Positions 7,722 through 17,230 of a stretch of 64,000 nucleotides of DNA are shown in pieces. Location of the stretch: positions 1 through 64,000 of the forward strand of contig JAFLEH010000012.1 of assembly GCA_017301995.1 (NCBI GenBank). Direction: 5' to 3'. Origin of the DNA: Verrucomicrobiota bacterium. GTDB lineage: Bacteria > Verrucomicrobiota > Verrucomicrobiia > Verrucomicrobiales > Akkermansiaceae. Positions within the stretch are counted from its first letter, which is position 1, and the number at the start of each line of letters is the position of its first letter. The notes under the pieces were generated by a model, which searched no databases, was not told the origin of the DNA, and saw only the letters and a program-made list of their open reading frames with translations. The translations under genes were made by a program, and so were the position numbers.

Positions 7722-8864
7722 ATGAGTTGGATCCAGGAAAACAAGTTTGTCGCCGTGCTCGGGGGAGCCACCGTCCTCGGTGCCGTCGTGATCGGCTACC
7801 TCGGCATGACCTACCGCACCAAATACACCCAGGCGCATCAGGAATATCAGGACGCCGCCACCCAGGTCGAGGAGTTCGAGCAACTGCCGCTCTATCCCAC
7901 GGACGAAAACCGCGCCGGCAAGCGCAAATCACTCAACGCCTATCGCACCGAGATCACTTCCCTGCAGGCGGTTTTCGAAAAATATCGTCCCAAGGAACTC
8001 GTCAATGTTCCCGGGCAGGCCTTCGCCGACCAGGCGAAGGCGGCCACGGATAAGGTAACCACCGCGTTCAAGGAAAAGAAAACCGCGTTGCCCGAGGGTT
8101 TCTTCCTTGGTTTCGAGGCTTACACCGCTTCGCTCGCCAACGAGGAAGCCACCGGAGTTCTCTCCTATCAGCTCGGCGCGATCGAGGAAATGCTCATCTC
8201 CCTCGCCCAGACCGGACCGTCCCAACTCCAGAATCTCCACCGCCCGAAATTGGTGGAGGAGGAGGGCGCGAAGTACATGCCCGGCGAAACCGACACCGCC
8301 CGCGCCTTCCCGGTGGAAGTCACCTTCAAAACCACCAAGAAAGGCCTGCGCGCGTTCCTGACCGCTCTCGCTTCCTCCGAGAAGCACTACTACACGATCC
8401 GGACCATCCGCGCGATCAACGAGAAGCACGGCAAGGCCCCCAACAAAAACGACGCCAAGTTCGACATCCCGGCTCCGGCTGGCGGCGTGAAACCCGCCGC
8501 TCCCGGCGGCGATCCCTTCGGTGGCTTCGTTCTCCCGGAAGATCCTCCCGCCAAGCCCGCGACCCCTGCGCCCGCTCCCGCTCCGGGGGCCGGCACTCCG
8601 CCCGCAAAACCCGCCACGCCCACCCCGGCTCCGGCAACCCCAGCTCCGGCAACCCCGGCTCCCGCGCCCGCTCCCAAGCCCGCCGGTACCCCAGGCCCGG
8701 CCGGCACTCCGGGCGCTCCCGGCGCTCCCGCCCCCGCCGGTGCCAAGGCGGACTCCAGCCGCATCCTCCAGCAGGTGCTCGGCGACGAGGAAATCCAGGT
8801 TTTCATCCGCCTCGACGTGATGCGTTTCCTGCCGATCAGGGAATTGCCCGCCGTTCCGAAATAA
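7722..8864 (+). CDS. Amuc_1100-like envelope protein with Pro/Ala-rich linker
   Basis: 380 residues. The N-terminus MSWIQENKFVAVLGGATVLG is a signal-anchor almost identical in style to Amuc_1100, the Akkermansia pilus-locus protein known for TLR2-linked host effects. A helical coiled segment (YTQAHQEYQDAATQVEEF) and a PilO/GspM-like ferredoxin fold follow. Residues ~255-345 are a low-complexity Pro/Ala/Gly linker containing collagen-like triplets (GTPGPAGTPGAPGAP), after which a last strand pair (EEIQVFIRLDVMRFLP) closes the fold. Amuc_1100 is 317 residues, so the linker explains the extra length. The gene sits between PilM-like and Amuc_1099-like genes, as in Akkermansia in the same order. 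Confidence 0.8.
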   Translation: MSWIQENKFVAVLGGATVLGAVVIGYLGMTYRTKYTQAHQEYQDAATQVEEFEQLPLYPTDENRAGKRKSLNAYRTEITSLQAVFEKYRPKELVNVPGQAFADQAKAATDKVTTAFKEKKTALPEGFFLGFEAYTASLANEEATGVLSYQLGAIEEMLISLAQTGPSQLQNLHRPKLVEEEGAKYMPGETDTARAFPVEVTFKTTKKGLRAFLTALASSEKHYYTIRTIRAINEKHGKAPNKNDAKFDIPAPAGGVKPAAPGGDPFGGFVLPEDPPAKPATPAPAPAPGAGTPPAKPATPTPAPATPAPATPAPAPAPKPAGTPGPAGTPGAPGAPAPAGAKADSSRILQQVLGDEEIQVFIRLDVMRFLPIRELPAVPK

Positions 8865-8886
8865 TCCCAAACTCCACCAGCCACCC

Positions 8887-9960
8887 ATGTCCTGGTTAGA
8901 AAAAAACTACGAAAAAGCCGCTGTTGGCGGTGCCGCAATCGCCGCGCTCGGTTTCGCCGCGCTCGGCTATCTGAAAGTGTCCGGTGTCCCGGAGGATTTC
9001 AATGTCCCGATCGCCGGATCCGGACCGAGTGAAACCGCCGTCAAGGACGCCGGTCTCGTCACCAAGGCGATCTCTTCGAATTCCCGCAAGCTCGAAGTGC
9101 CCGAACGGGATGTCGAAGGCCAGCCGGTGGATATCCTCACCGGGGTCCCGCTTTTCATCCATCGCGACAACCCGAACGTCATCATCAACCTCTACACCGC
9201 GCCTCCGGTCCATCCGCCCATCCCCAACAAGTGGTGGATCGAATACCGGCTCGACCCCGGCTACGCCGACTCGCCCCAGCGCGACGCGGACAGCGACGGC
9301 TATTCGAATCTGGAGGAGTTCGCCGCGAAAACCAGCCCGATCGATCCGAAGGACCATCCCTCGCTCCTCGACAAGCTGAAATTCATCGACTTGGCCGCCG
9401 AAAGCATCGAGTGGTCCCTGAGACCGGGGTTTGCAAACACGGATGGGAGCTTGTCTTTCAAATATTACGAGAAGGACATGCCTCTTAATCCAAAGAACAA
9501 GAATCAGATGGGGCAGGATGTGAAACCCGGAGACGTGTTCTTTCTCACTGACCCAGGCAAGGGCCGGTTCAAGTATCTGCGCAATGAGACGGTCGAAGAG
9601 GAAAACCCCCGCACGAAGACCCGGGAAAGAGTGACTTACGTGGAAATCGAAGACCAGCGCGCCAACAAAAAGGGCAAAATCTACCGAATCCCGGCCCCGT
9701 TGCAGGAGAGCCGCATCTGGGACCTGAGCCAGCACGACCGCAGCGCGGATTTCTCCCTCGAAGCCGCCGGTCACGAAGGCAAGATCCAAACCGTCCCGGA
9801 AAACACCAAATTCGGCCTTCCGTTCGACTCGAAGGAAAAGAATTACCTGCTGAAAAAGGTCACCCCGACTCAGGTGGAAGTGGAATACACCGATCCCAAG
9901 ACCGGCGAGAAAACCACCGTCACCATCGAAAAAGGCTCCTTCCCGACCAAAAAACCCTGA
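8887..9960 (+). CDS. Amuc_1099-like membrane-anchored protein
   Basis: 357 residues beginning MSWLEKNYEKAAVGGAAIAA, a signal-anchor that closely parallels that of the preceding gene, which suggests the two N-termini are related. The periplasmic part includes a calcium-loop-like element (RDADSDGYSNLEEFAAKTS) near residue 135 and ends in beta-rich sequence with repeated Lys/Thr strands (QVEVEYTDPKTGEKTTVTIE). Order and size match Amuc_1099, an uncharacterised member of the Akkermansia pilus locus. In type IV pilus terms it sits where PilP-type linkers to the secretin are encoded. Stop at 9958-9960; the secretin gene starts within 65 bp. Confidence 0.72.
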   Translation: MSWLEKNYEKAAVGGAAIAALGFAALGYLKVSGVPEDFNVPIAGSGPSETAVKDAGLVTKAISSNSRKLEVPERDVEGQPVDILTGVPLFIHRDNPNVIINLYTAPPVHPPIPNKWWIEYRLDPGYADSPQRDADSDGYSNLEEFAAKTSPIDPKDHPSLLDKLKFIDLAAESIEWSLRPGFANTDGSLSFKYYEKDMPLNPKNKNQMGQDVKPGDVFFLTDPGKGRFKYLRNETVEEENPRTKTRERVTYVEIEDQRANKKGKIYRIPAPLQESRIWDLSQHDRSADFSLEAAGHEGKIQTVPENTKFGLPFDSKEKNYLLKKVTPTQVEVEYTDPKTGEKTTVTIEKGSFPTKKP

Positions 9961-10021
9961 GATTTTTATGAATTTCTTCTTTTCAAACCCCACAAATACC
10001 GTCAGAAACCGCCAGCAAATC

Positions 10022-12637
10022 ATGCAAAAACCGTCCATGCATCGCCACAGTCGTGCCGCCATCGCCTTGATGGCGGTCGCTTCCACCCTGCCAGCCACCA
10101 TCACCATCGCCAACGCGGGCGAAGGCTCCTCCCGGATGAGCTCGCTCGCGGAACGTGAGATGATCCGCCGTCAGGAAGCCGTCGCCCAAGCCGACCGCCT
10201 TCTAGCCGAAGGTCGTACCGCCTATGAAAAAGGCGACTTCCAACAGGCTGTGGACAAGTTCAGCGAAGCCCGCACCACCCTGCCCGACGCTCCGATGCTG
10301 GCCGACCGCCGCGCCGCGATCACCGATCACCTGACCCGCGCCAACGTCGCTCTCGCCCAACAGTTCGTCCGCCAGGGTGGCAAGGACCCCGCCAAGGGAG
10401 GCAAGGGCAATTACGATGACGCCCGCGCCCTGCTGGAAGACGCGCTCAACGCCGACCCCAACAACGCTATCGCGAAGAAGGAGTTGGCCTATCTGGACGA
10501 CCCGATCCGCACCAACCCGGCCCTCGACTACGCCCACACCCAGAACATCGACAAGGTCCGCCGCGGTCTCTACACCGCCGAAGGCGCCTACAACCTTGGC
10601 AAGTACGACCAGGCCAAGAAGGAATACGAGGATGTCCTCCGCGTGGACCCCTACAACTCCGCCGCCCGTCGCGGTTTGGAGATGATCGCTTCCGCCAAGT
10701 CGGCCTACTACCGGGCCGCTTACGACCAAACCCGCGCCGAGCTTCTGATGGAAGTCGATAAGGCGTGGGAAATGGCCCTGCCCGCCGTTGGACCGATTGA
10801 TTCGACGATCGGCACCGGTGGCCCCGAGATCAGCTCCGGCATCGCTTACATCAACGAGAAGCTCCGCCGCATCATGATCCCGAATGTCAATTTCGAGGAC
10901 ATCACGGTGGAAGAAGCGGTGGATTTCCTTCGCCAGCGTGCTCAGGAACTGGACACCACCGAGGTGGATCAGGGCCGCAAGGGGGTGAACTTCCTCATCA
11001 AGGGCAGCACCGGCGGAGCCGCCGGTGGTGATGCCGGACTTGATGCCGCGGGTGCCGCCGGTCCCGCCGCAGCGGCGAACATCGCTTCGATCAAGATCAA
11101 GTCGCTCCGCCTGACCAACATGCCCCTCGGCCAGGTGCTCAAATACATCTGCGACAACGCCAAGCTCCGCTACAAGGTGGACGATTTCGCGGTGACCTTG
11201 GTTCCCGCCGCCGATACCAGCAACGAGACGTTCACCCGCACGTTCCGGGTGCCGCCTGGCTTCCATGATACCCTCGCCTCCGGTGGAGCGGGCGGTGCCG
11301 CTCCTGAAGCGGATCCCTTCGCGGACGCGGGTGCTGCCAAGCCGGGTATCACGGCCAGGCCGCCGATTCTCGACCTGCTCAAGAAGTCCGGTATTGTCTT
11401 CGGCGAAGGCGCTTCCGCCACCCTGACTCCGGGCGGTCTGTTGGTTACCAACACCGCCGCCGAACTCGATAAGATCGAGACGCTCGTCAGCAGCATGTTG
11501 ATCCAGCAGCCCAAGCAGGTCAAGATCACCACCAAGTTCGTCGAGATCACCCAGGAAAACAGCGACGAACTCAGCTTCGACTGGATCGTCACTCCGTTCG
11601 GTCTCAGCAAGAACACGCTCTTCGGCAGCGGCGGCACGGTCGGCAACGGCATGGCCCGCCAAAGCGGCGATTTCATCAACCCGGTCAACGGCGTGTCCAT
11701 TCCGGGCATCCCCGCCAATCCGGTTACCCCGGTTTCCAACATCACCACCGCGGGTCTCCGCTCGGGTGACGGCGCCATCAACCGCAACAGCATCGACGCC
11801 ATCCTCAACAACCCGCTCCGCACCGGCAACGACTCCAACGTGGCTCCTGGCATCGCCGCTCTCACCGGTCTGTTCTCCGACGGCCAGGTCCAGCTTATCA
11901 TGCGCGGCCTCCAGCAGAAGAAGGGGACCGACCTCATGACCGCTCCGTCCGTCATGGCCAAGTCCGCCCAAAAAGCGACCATCGAGATCATCCGCGAATT
12001 CATCTACGCTACCGAATACGAACCCCCGGAACTTCCCAACTCCGTCGGCGGCAACGGCTTCGGTGGCAATAACGGCGGCCTCGTTGGCGGCGGCGGCGGC
12101 GGCAGCTTCCCGGTCACTCCGGCGACTCCCTCCGCGTGGGATACCCGCAACTGCGGTGTTACCCTCGAAATCGAGCCGAACATCACCGACAACGACTACG
12201 TGATCGACCTCCGCTTCGTTCCGGAAATCGTCGAGTTCGAAGGCTTCATCAACTACGGCAGCCCGATCCAATCGCCGTCCACCGATATCTTCGGTAACCC
12301 GGTCACCGTGGTTATCACGGAAAACCGCATCGAGATGCCGGTGTTCTCGACCCGCCGTGTCAACTCCTCGCTCTCGATCTACGACGGCTACACCGTCGCG
12401 GTCGGCGGACTCATCCGCGAGGACGTGCAGAACGTCGAGGACAGCGTGCCGATCTTCGGCGACATCCCGCTCATCGGCCGTCTGTTCCAGTCCAAGGCTG
12501 AAAACCACATCAAGAGCAATCTGATCGTGTTCGTGACCGCACAAATCATTGACGCCACCGGTCGCCCGCTGCGCAGCAATGAGGTCAAGCCGGTGATTCC
12601 GCCGACGCCTGATGCGACGGTATTGCCGCCTCCGTAA
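10022..12637 (+). CDS. Secretin (PilQ/GspD-type outer-membrane channel), Amuc_1098-like
   Basis: 871 residues from the ATG at 10022, chosen because it places a standard signal peptide (SRAAIALMAVASTLPATITI) near the N-terminus; an in-frame ATG at 9968 would add 18 residues. Order of parts: TPR-like helices (~45-230), an N0/STN-like domain (NMPLGQVLKYICDNAKLRYK), ring-building domains, and the C-terminal secretin barrel with the family signature VPIFGDIPLIGRLFQSKAE. Gly/Asn-rich inserts (for example GGNGFGGNNGGLVGG) occur inside the barrel. It would form the outer-membrane pore of the pilus-like machine whose inner-membrane parts are encoded just upstream. Followed by a rho-independent terminator. 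Confidence 0.9.
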   Translation: MQKPSMHRHSRAAIALMAVASTLPATITIANAGEGSSRMSSLAEREMIRRQEAVAQADRLLAEGRTAYEKGDFQQAVDKFSEARTTLPDAPMLADRRAAITDHLTRANVALAQQFVRQGGKDPAKGGKGNYDDARALLEDALNADPNNAIAKKELAYLDDPIRTNPALDYAHTQNIDKVRRGLYTAEGAYNLGKYDQAKKEYEDVLRVDPYNSAARRGLEMIASAKSAYYRAAYDQTRAELLMEVDKAWEMALPAVGPIDSTIGTGGPEISSGIAYINEKLRRIMIPNVNFEDITVEEAVDFLRQRAQELDTTEVDQGRKGVNFLIKGSTGGAAGGDAGLDAAGAAGPAAAANIASIKIKSLRLTNMPLGQVLKYICDNAKLRYKVDDFAVTLVPAADTSNETFTRTFRVPPGFHDTLASGGAGGAAPEADPFADAGAAKPGITARPPILDLLKKSGIVFGEGASATLTPGGLLVTNTAAELDKIETLVSSMLIQQPKQVKITTKFVEITQENSDELSFDWIVTPFGLSKNTLFGSGGTVGNGMARQSGDFINPVNGVSIPGIPANPVTPVSNITTAGLRSGDGAINRNSIDAILNNPLRTGNDSNVAPGIAALTGLFSDGQVQLIMRGLQQKKGTDLMTAPSVMAKSAQKATIEIIREFIYATEYEPPELPNSVGGNGFGGNNGGLVGGGGGGSFPVTPATPSAWDTRNCGVTLEIEPNITDNDYVIDLRFVPEIVEFEGFINYGSPIQSPSTDIFGNPVTVVITENRIEMPVFSTRRVNSSLSIYDGYTVAVGGLIREDVQNVEDSVPIFGDIPLIGRLFQSKAENHIKSNLIVFVTAQIIDATGRPLRSNEVKPVIPPTPDATVLPPP

Positions 12638-12666
12638 TCGGGCTAAGGCGATCAACCGTATCTAAC

Positions 12667-12710
12667 AAACGGGGTGGGGATTTCATGTCTCCGCCCCGTT
12701 TTTCTTTTTC
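12667..12710 (+). terminator. Rho-independent terminator after the secretin gene
   Basis: Perfect arms AAACGGGG (12667-12674) and CCCCGTTT (12694-12701) are followed by a T-rich run to 12710. It closes the pilus-like operon. Confidence 0.75.
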
Positions 12711-12713
12711 ACG

Positions 12714-13115
12714 GTGACCTTGCTATTCAAACACCTCCCGACTGCCGCATTCGCCGCGTTTCTCGCTTGGATCGTGTTCCTCGCGGACACCTCGCGGCCC
12801 TCGGTGTTTTTCAGTTTGGTAAAGTGGATTCCGTTAGGTGACAAGCTCGGCCATCTGATCCTCTTCGGGACGCTGGCGTGGTTGTTCAACCGTTCGCTCC
12901 GCTATCGGCTCCTCGTCGGCAGGCCGCTGGTTCTGCCGCTTGGGTCGGTTCTCGCCCTGGTGATCGCGGCAGGCGAGGAACTTACCCAATTGGCGTTTCC
13001 CAACCGAAATTTCGACCTCGCGGACCTCGCCGCGGACTTTGTGGGAATCGCCATTTTCTCATGGATCCAATGGATGAGGCGAAATCGGCGGATACCGGAA
13101 AAAATTTGGGAATAA
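12714..13115 (+). CDS. VanZ-like membrane protein
   Basis: 133 residues with four predicted membrane segments. The VanZ-family signature is visible: DKLGHLILFGTLA early, and EELTQLAFPNRNFDLADLAA late, with the conserved Asp-Lys/His and Glu-x-x-Gln positions. VanZ-like proteins are small integral membrane proteins; the founding member gives low-level teicoplanin resistance, but most chromosomal copies have unknown roles. The start is a GTG directly after the terminator T-run; no SD-like sequence is seen. Confidence 0.8.
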   Translation: MTLLFKHLPTAAFAAFLAWIVFLADTSRPSVFFSLVKWIPLGDKLGHLILFGTLAWLFNRSLRYRLLVGRPLVLPLGSVLALVIAAGEELTQLAFPNRNFDLADLAADFVGIAIFSWIQWMRRNRRIPEKIWE

Positions 13116-13167
13116 TTTTCGGTTGTCCTTGCCTTATGGGTGCCGTGTGTTTACTGGCAGCGCCGCT

Positions 13168-13788
13168 ATGGCAACTGTCGGCCCGATTTCCTTCCCAGTG
13201 AACGGCTTTGACGCCGTGATCTTCGATTGCGACGGCACGCTCGTCGATTCCATGCCCGCGCATTTCGAAGCGTGGTGCCAGGCGCTTGCTCTGCACGGAG
13301 CCGGCGGGGTGTTCCGCGAAGACGTGTTTTTCGCGATGGGCGGGCGCCCGTCCACCGACATCGTGGAGGAACTCAACAGCGAATACGACCTCAAGCTCAA
13401 TCCGGAGAGCATCGCCATCGCCAAACGGGAGGCGTTTCTGAAGCGGTTAAAATCCATCACCCTGATCGAGGAGGTCGCCGAATTTGCCGAGTCCCTGCGC
13501 GGCCGGGTTCCCATGGCGATTGCCACCGGCAGCAACCGCATGGTCGTCGAAAAAACCCTTCAGGCCGTGGGAATCAACGATTGGTTCGATGAAGTGGTCA
13601 GCTCCGAGGATGTGAAAGAGGGAAAACCCGCGCCGGACGTGTTCCTCCGCGCCGCTGAGTTGTTGGGTGTGCCGCCGGAGAAATGCCTCGTGCTCGAGGA
13701 TGCCCCGGCCGGTATCCTCGCCGCCCAACGCGCCGGCATGAAAGTGGTCGTCATTCCATCGCCCCTTGCCGATACCGCCGCGTCCTGA
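13168..13788 (+). CDS. HAD-superfamily hydrolase, beta-phosphoglucomutase/phosphatase type
   Basis: 206 residues from the ATG at 13168. Motif I is VIFDCDGTLVDSMPAHFEAW with nucleophile and acid/base Asp intact, motif II is AIATGSNR, motif III Lys is in KEGKPAPDVF, and motif IV is LVLEDAPAGILAAQRAG. The DSMPAHFEAW cap start is typical of the beta-phosphoglucomutase/sugar phosphatase subfamily (YqaB-like fructose-1-phosphate phosphatase). Substrate is not certain. Stands alone upstream of guaB. Confidence 0.88.
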   Translation: MATVGPISFPVNGFDAVIFDCDGTLVDSMPAHFEAWCQALALHGAGGVFREDVFFAMGGRPSTDIVEELNSEYDLKLNPESIAIAKREAFLKRLKSITLIEEVAEFAESLRGRVPMAIATGSNRMVVEKTLQAVGINDWFDEVVSSEDVKEGKPAPDVFLRAAELLGVPPEKCLVLEDAPAGILAAQRAGMKVVVIPSPLADTAAS

Positions 13789-13876
13789 GCGGGGGCAACC
13801 CCCTCAGCGGCCCCTTGCAAGCCTCCGCGTTTGCGCTGCGCCACGGACGGCGGGCAGAGTGGCTGCCACGAAGGGT

Positions 13877-13912
13877 TTCTGGTCTCCTGGTTTCTGGCCT
13901 CTGGTCTCTTGA
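13877..13912. repeat. Short TTTCTGGTCTC direct repeats upstream of guaB
   Basis: The 207-bp gap before guaB contains GGTTTCTGGTCTCCTGGTTT followed by variants of the same unit (TTTCTGGCCTCTGGTCTCTT). This is low-complexity intergenic sequence of the kind that gives spurious 'RDQRPETRRPET' translations. No gene is seen in 13789-13995. Confidence 0.4.
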
Positions 13913-13995
13913 ACCGGTCACTGTCGTCTCAAATTTCCTGCCGCATTTCCAAAATTCCCGCTTGCCAAGCGGGGGCATCCGCTATTGCCTTGCTC

Positions 13996-15450
13996 ATGGC
14001 GGATATTCCTCTCGGTCTTTCATTCGACGACGTGCTTCTGGTGCCGGCACTGAGTGCCGTGCTGCCCGGTGAAGCCGATCTTTCGACCCACGTTACGGCG
14101 GACATTCCGCTACACATTCCCGTGGTCTCGGCGGCCATGGACACGGTCTCCGAACACGAACTGGCGATCGCCCTGGCCCGCGAAGGCGGCATGGGCGTGA
14201 TCCACCGCGCTTGCGGCGTCGAAGAACAGGCGGCGATGGTTTCGCGCGTGAAACGTTCCGAAAACGCGGTGATCCAGAAGCCCCTGACCGTCCGCAAGGA
14301 GGATTCGGTCAACGCGGTGCTGCGGCTGATGGAGGAGAACGGATTTTCCGGGTTCCCGGTGGTTTCCGCCGATGGCATGCTGGAGGGCATGGTCACCGGC
14401 CGCGACGTCCGCTATCTCGACCGTCCCGATGTCACCGTGGCCGATGTGATGACCCCGCGCGAACGCCTGGTCACCGCGCCACCTAACACCTCACTCGAGG
14501 AGGCCCGCCGCGTTCTCTATCAAAACCGCATCGAAAAGCTTCCGCTGGTGGACGCCGAAGGCCGGTTGGCCGGGCTGATCACGGGCTCTGATATCGAGAA
14601 GCGCATCACGTTCACCAACGCCGCCAAAGACGCCAACGGCCGCCTCCGCTGCGCAGGCGCGGTGGGAGTGGGGCCGGATTGCATCGACCGCGCCCAGGCG
14701 CTCATCGCCGCCGGGGCGGACGCGCTGTTTATCGACGCGGCCACCGGTCATACCCGCCACGTGATGGATGTGATCGCCAAACTGCGCGCTCTATCCGATC
14801 GTCCGGTCGTCGCAGGCAACGTGGTCACCGAGGCCGGCGCGCGCGACCTGGTCGCCGCCGGAGCCAATGCGGTGAAAGTGGGTGTGGGACCGGGATCGAT
14901 CTGCACCACCCGCGTGATCGCCGGGGTTGGCATGCCGCAGTTCACCGCCATCCGCAATGTGGCCGACTATTGCCGCGAACATGGCGTGAAAGTCATCGCC
15001 GACGGCGGAATCCGTTATTCCGGAGACATCGTGAAGGCGCTGGCCGCCGGAGCGGATCTGGTGATGTTAGGCTCGCTGCTCGCGGGCACCCGCGAGAGCC
15101 CCGGCCAGATGGTCCAGTCGCAGGGACGCCGGTTCAAGGCGTACCGCGGTATGGGTTCGATCGGAGCCATGAAAAAAGGCGCGGGCGACCGCTATGGCCA
15201 GAACAGCTCCGGAAAACTCGTCCCCGAAGGCGTCGAAGGCCGCGTGCCCTACAAGGGGCCTCTATCCGACGTGATTTTCCAGCTCATGGGCGGGCTCAAG
15301 TCCGGCATGGGCTATCTGGGCGCCTCCACTCTAACCGACCTGCGCGAGCGAGCCACCTACGTCCGCATCACCGCCGGCGGTCTGCGCGAAAGCCACGTCC
15401 ACGATATCGTGATGACCGAGGAGCCCACCAACTATCAGCCTATCAGCTAA
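13996..15450 (+). CDS. guaB: Inosine-5'-monophosphate dehydrogenase
   Basis: 484 residues, standard for IMPDH, which oxidises IMP to XMP in the first committed step of GMP synthesis. Seen: [10 protein letters not shown] at the N-terminus, two CBS domains (~95-205: [20 protein letters not shown] and [20 protein letters not shown]), the catalytic loop [15 protein letters not shown] with Cys303, and the flap [10 protein letters not shown]. The start MADIPLG was chosen over a longer frame because the added residues read through intergenic repeats. A TTGCCA and a TATTGC element lie just before the ATG, leaving about seven bases between -10 and start. Coupled with guaA 7 bp downstream. Confidence 0.96.
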   Translation: MADIPLGLSFDDVLLVPALSAVLPGEADLSTHVTADIPLHIPVVSAAMDTVSEHELAIALAREGGMGVIHRACGVEEQAAMVSRVKRSENAVIQKPLTVRKEDSVNAVLRLMEENGFSGFPVVSADGMLEGMVTGRDVRYLDRPDVTVADVMTPRERLVTAPPNTSLEEARRVLYQNRIEKLPLVDAEGRLAGLITGSDIEKRITFTNAAKDANGRLRCAGAVGVGPDCIDRAQALIAAGADALFIDAATGHTRHVMDVIAKLRALSDRPVVAGNVVTEAGARDLVAAGANAVKVGVGPGSICTTRVIAGVGMPQFTAIRNVADYCREHGVKVIADGGIRYSGDIVKALAAGADLVMLGSLLAGTRESPGQMVQSQGRRFKAYRGMGSIGAMKKGAGDRYGQNSSGKLVPEGVEGRVPYKGPLSDVIFQLMGGLKSGMGYLGASTLTDLRERATYVRITAGGLRESHVHDIVMTEEPTNYQPIS

Positions 15451-15457
15451 TTCCATC

Positions 15458-16981
15458 ATGCATGACGAACGCCACGTGGCCGTACTCGATTTCGGCTCGC
15501 AATACACCCAACTGATCGTCCGCCGGGTCCGCGAACTCGGATTTTTCGCCCGTCTCTACGCGCTCGAGGATTTTCCCAACATCGGAAAACCCGGCGCGAT
15601 CATTCTATCCGGAGGCCCGCGAAGCACCGGCGAACCGGACGCGCCGGATCTCGATTTCACCGCGCTCCAGGCCTTCGGGGTGCCGGTGTTGGGCGTTTGC
15701 TACGGCATGCAGTTGCTCAACATCAAGTTCGGAGGCACGGTGGCATCCAGCAACCGCCGCGAGTATGGCCCGGCGGACCTTTTCCCCTCCGAATGCGCGG
15801 GCCTTTATGAAGGAATCTCGCCTTCCTCGCAGGTGTGGATGAGCCACTCGGACACAGTGAAAGTCATCCCCGACGGTGCGAAAATCATCGCCACCAACCA
15901 GCACGGCACGCCCGTTTCGCTGCAATGGAACGAGCGGTTTTTCGGCATCCAGTTTCATCCGGAAGTGACCCACAGCCACGAGGGACTCCGCATTCTCCAC
16001 AATTTTCTCCTCCAGGCGGGCGATCTCCAACCGTTCCGTATCGACGATTTCAAACGCGAGATCATCGACGGCATCCGCGAACGCGTGGCCGGGAAACAGA
16101 TCGTTTGCGGCGTGTCCGGCGGCGTGGACAGCACCGTGCTCGCCGTGCTGCTGCACGAGGCCGGCGCAAACGTCCGCGCGATCTTCGTGGACCACGGACT
16201 GATGCGCAAGGACGAGGGCGACGAGGTCCGCAGCAACTTCCACCGCATGGGCGTTCCCATCGAGACGGTCGATTGCTCGGAGCGCTTTCTAACCGCCTTG
16301 GCGGGCGTCGAGGACCCGGAGAAAAAGCGGGTCATCATCGGCAATCTGTTCGTGGACGTGTTCTGGGATGCCGTCGGCGATGCGGAAATGCTCGCGCAGG
16401 GCACGCTCTATCCGGATGTGATCGAAAGCGCGTCCAACGCCAAGTCCAAGGCGTCGAAAATCAAGACCCATCACAACCGGGTGGACCGGATCCTCGAATT
16501 GCAGGCGCAGGGCAAGGTGCTTGAGCCGCTCGCGGAGTTGTTCAAGGACGAGGTCCGCGCCCTTGGTACTTCGTTAGGGATTCCGCATGACATTCTCCAG
16601 CGCCATCCGTTTCCGGGCCCGGGCCTCGCCGTCCGCTGCCCCGGCGAGGTCCGCGAGGACAAACTCCGGATCATCCGCGAATGCGACGCGATCTTCATTT
16701 CCCGACTCAAGGTTCACGGTTGGTACGACCGGGTCTGGCAGGCCTACGCGGCGCTCGTTCCGGTGAAAACCGTGGGTGTGAAAGGCGACGAGCGCAGCTA
16801 CGAATGGGCCGTCTCCCTGCGTGCCGTGATTTCCGAGGACGCGATGACCGCCGACTGGGTGGAATTGCCTTACTCGATCCTCCGCGAAACCAGCCACCGC
16901 ATTCTCAATGAGGTGAAAGGCATCAACCGCGTGCTCTACGATATCTCCACCAAACCGCCCGCAAGCATCGAGTGGGAGTGA
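15458..16981 (+). CDS. guaA: GMP synthase (glutamine-hydrolysing)
   Basis: 507 residues. Class I glutamine amidotransferase domain (1-195) with Cys81 in LGVCYGMQLL and the HPEVTHS His/Glu pair; ATP pyrophosphatase domain with the PP-loop GVSGGVDSTVLAVL; and the dimerisation domain ending in DISTKPPASIEWE, the universal GuaA C-terminus. Converts XMP to GMP and directly follows guaB, giving a complete IMP-to-GMP unit. All key residues are present. Confidence 0.97.
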   Translation: MHDERHVAVLDFGSQYTQLIVRRVRELGFFARLYALEDFPNIGKPGAIILSGGPRSTGEPDAPDLDFTALQAFGVPVLGVCYGMQLLNIKFGGTVASSNRREYGPADLFPSECAGLYEGISPSSQVWMSHSDTVKVIPDGAKIIATNQHGTPVSLQWNERFFGIQFHPEVTHSHEGLRILHNFLLQAGDLQPFRIDDFKREIIDGIRERVAGKQIVCGVSGGVDSTVLAVLLHEAGANVRAIFVDHGLMRKDEGDEVRSNFHRMGVPIETVDCSERFLTALAGVEDPEKKRVIIGNLFVDVFWDAVGDAEMLAQGTLYPDVIESASNAKSKASKIKTHHNRVDRILELQAQGKVLEPLAELFKDEVRALGTSLGIPHDILQRHPFPGPGLAVRCPGEVREDKLRIIRECDAIFISRLKVHGWYDRVWQAYAALVPVKTVGVKGDERSYEWAVSLRAVISEDAMTADWVELPYSILRETSHRILNEVKGINRVLYDISTKPPASIEWE

Positions 16982-17109
16982 GTCTATCATGCGGTTAGGA
17001 CATCGCGGGGTCCGTCGCAAAGGTGGCGCGGCGCCGCCGGGGCCGCATGAAAATGAGGTGAGCATGGATGGAGCGCCCGCAATCGGTTATTCTCGGGTTC
17101 ATTCTCATG

Positions 17110-17128
17110 CGCTCTCGGCGAGAGCGCG
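17110..17128. terminator. Perfect hairpin downstream of guaA
   Basis: GCGCTCTC and GAGAGCGC form an 8-bp perfect stem with a GGC loop. It lacks a T-run, so it may be a factor-assisted terminator or an RNA 3' end structure. The remaining 16982-17230 region shows no gene but has TTGACA elements at 17144 and 17192-17197. Confidence 0.4.
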
Positions 17129-17230
17129 CCACCGGCGGCAACTTGACAACCCGATCTCGCTCGCGTCCCCCGCAGACCACCCCCGATTGGGTTGACAGAC
17201 AGCGGGTTTCTCGGTCGTTTTCCTTCACTG

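Noticed and set aside
10202..12655. 817-residue open frame antisense to the secretin gene
   Set aside because: It mirrors the real gene frame by frame, has the Asp/Gly/Val-rich composition of a GC-rich antisense shadow, no domain, and the plus strand holds clear secretin motifs.
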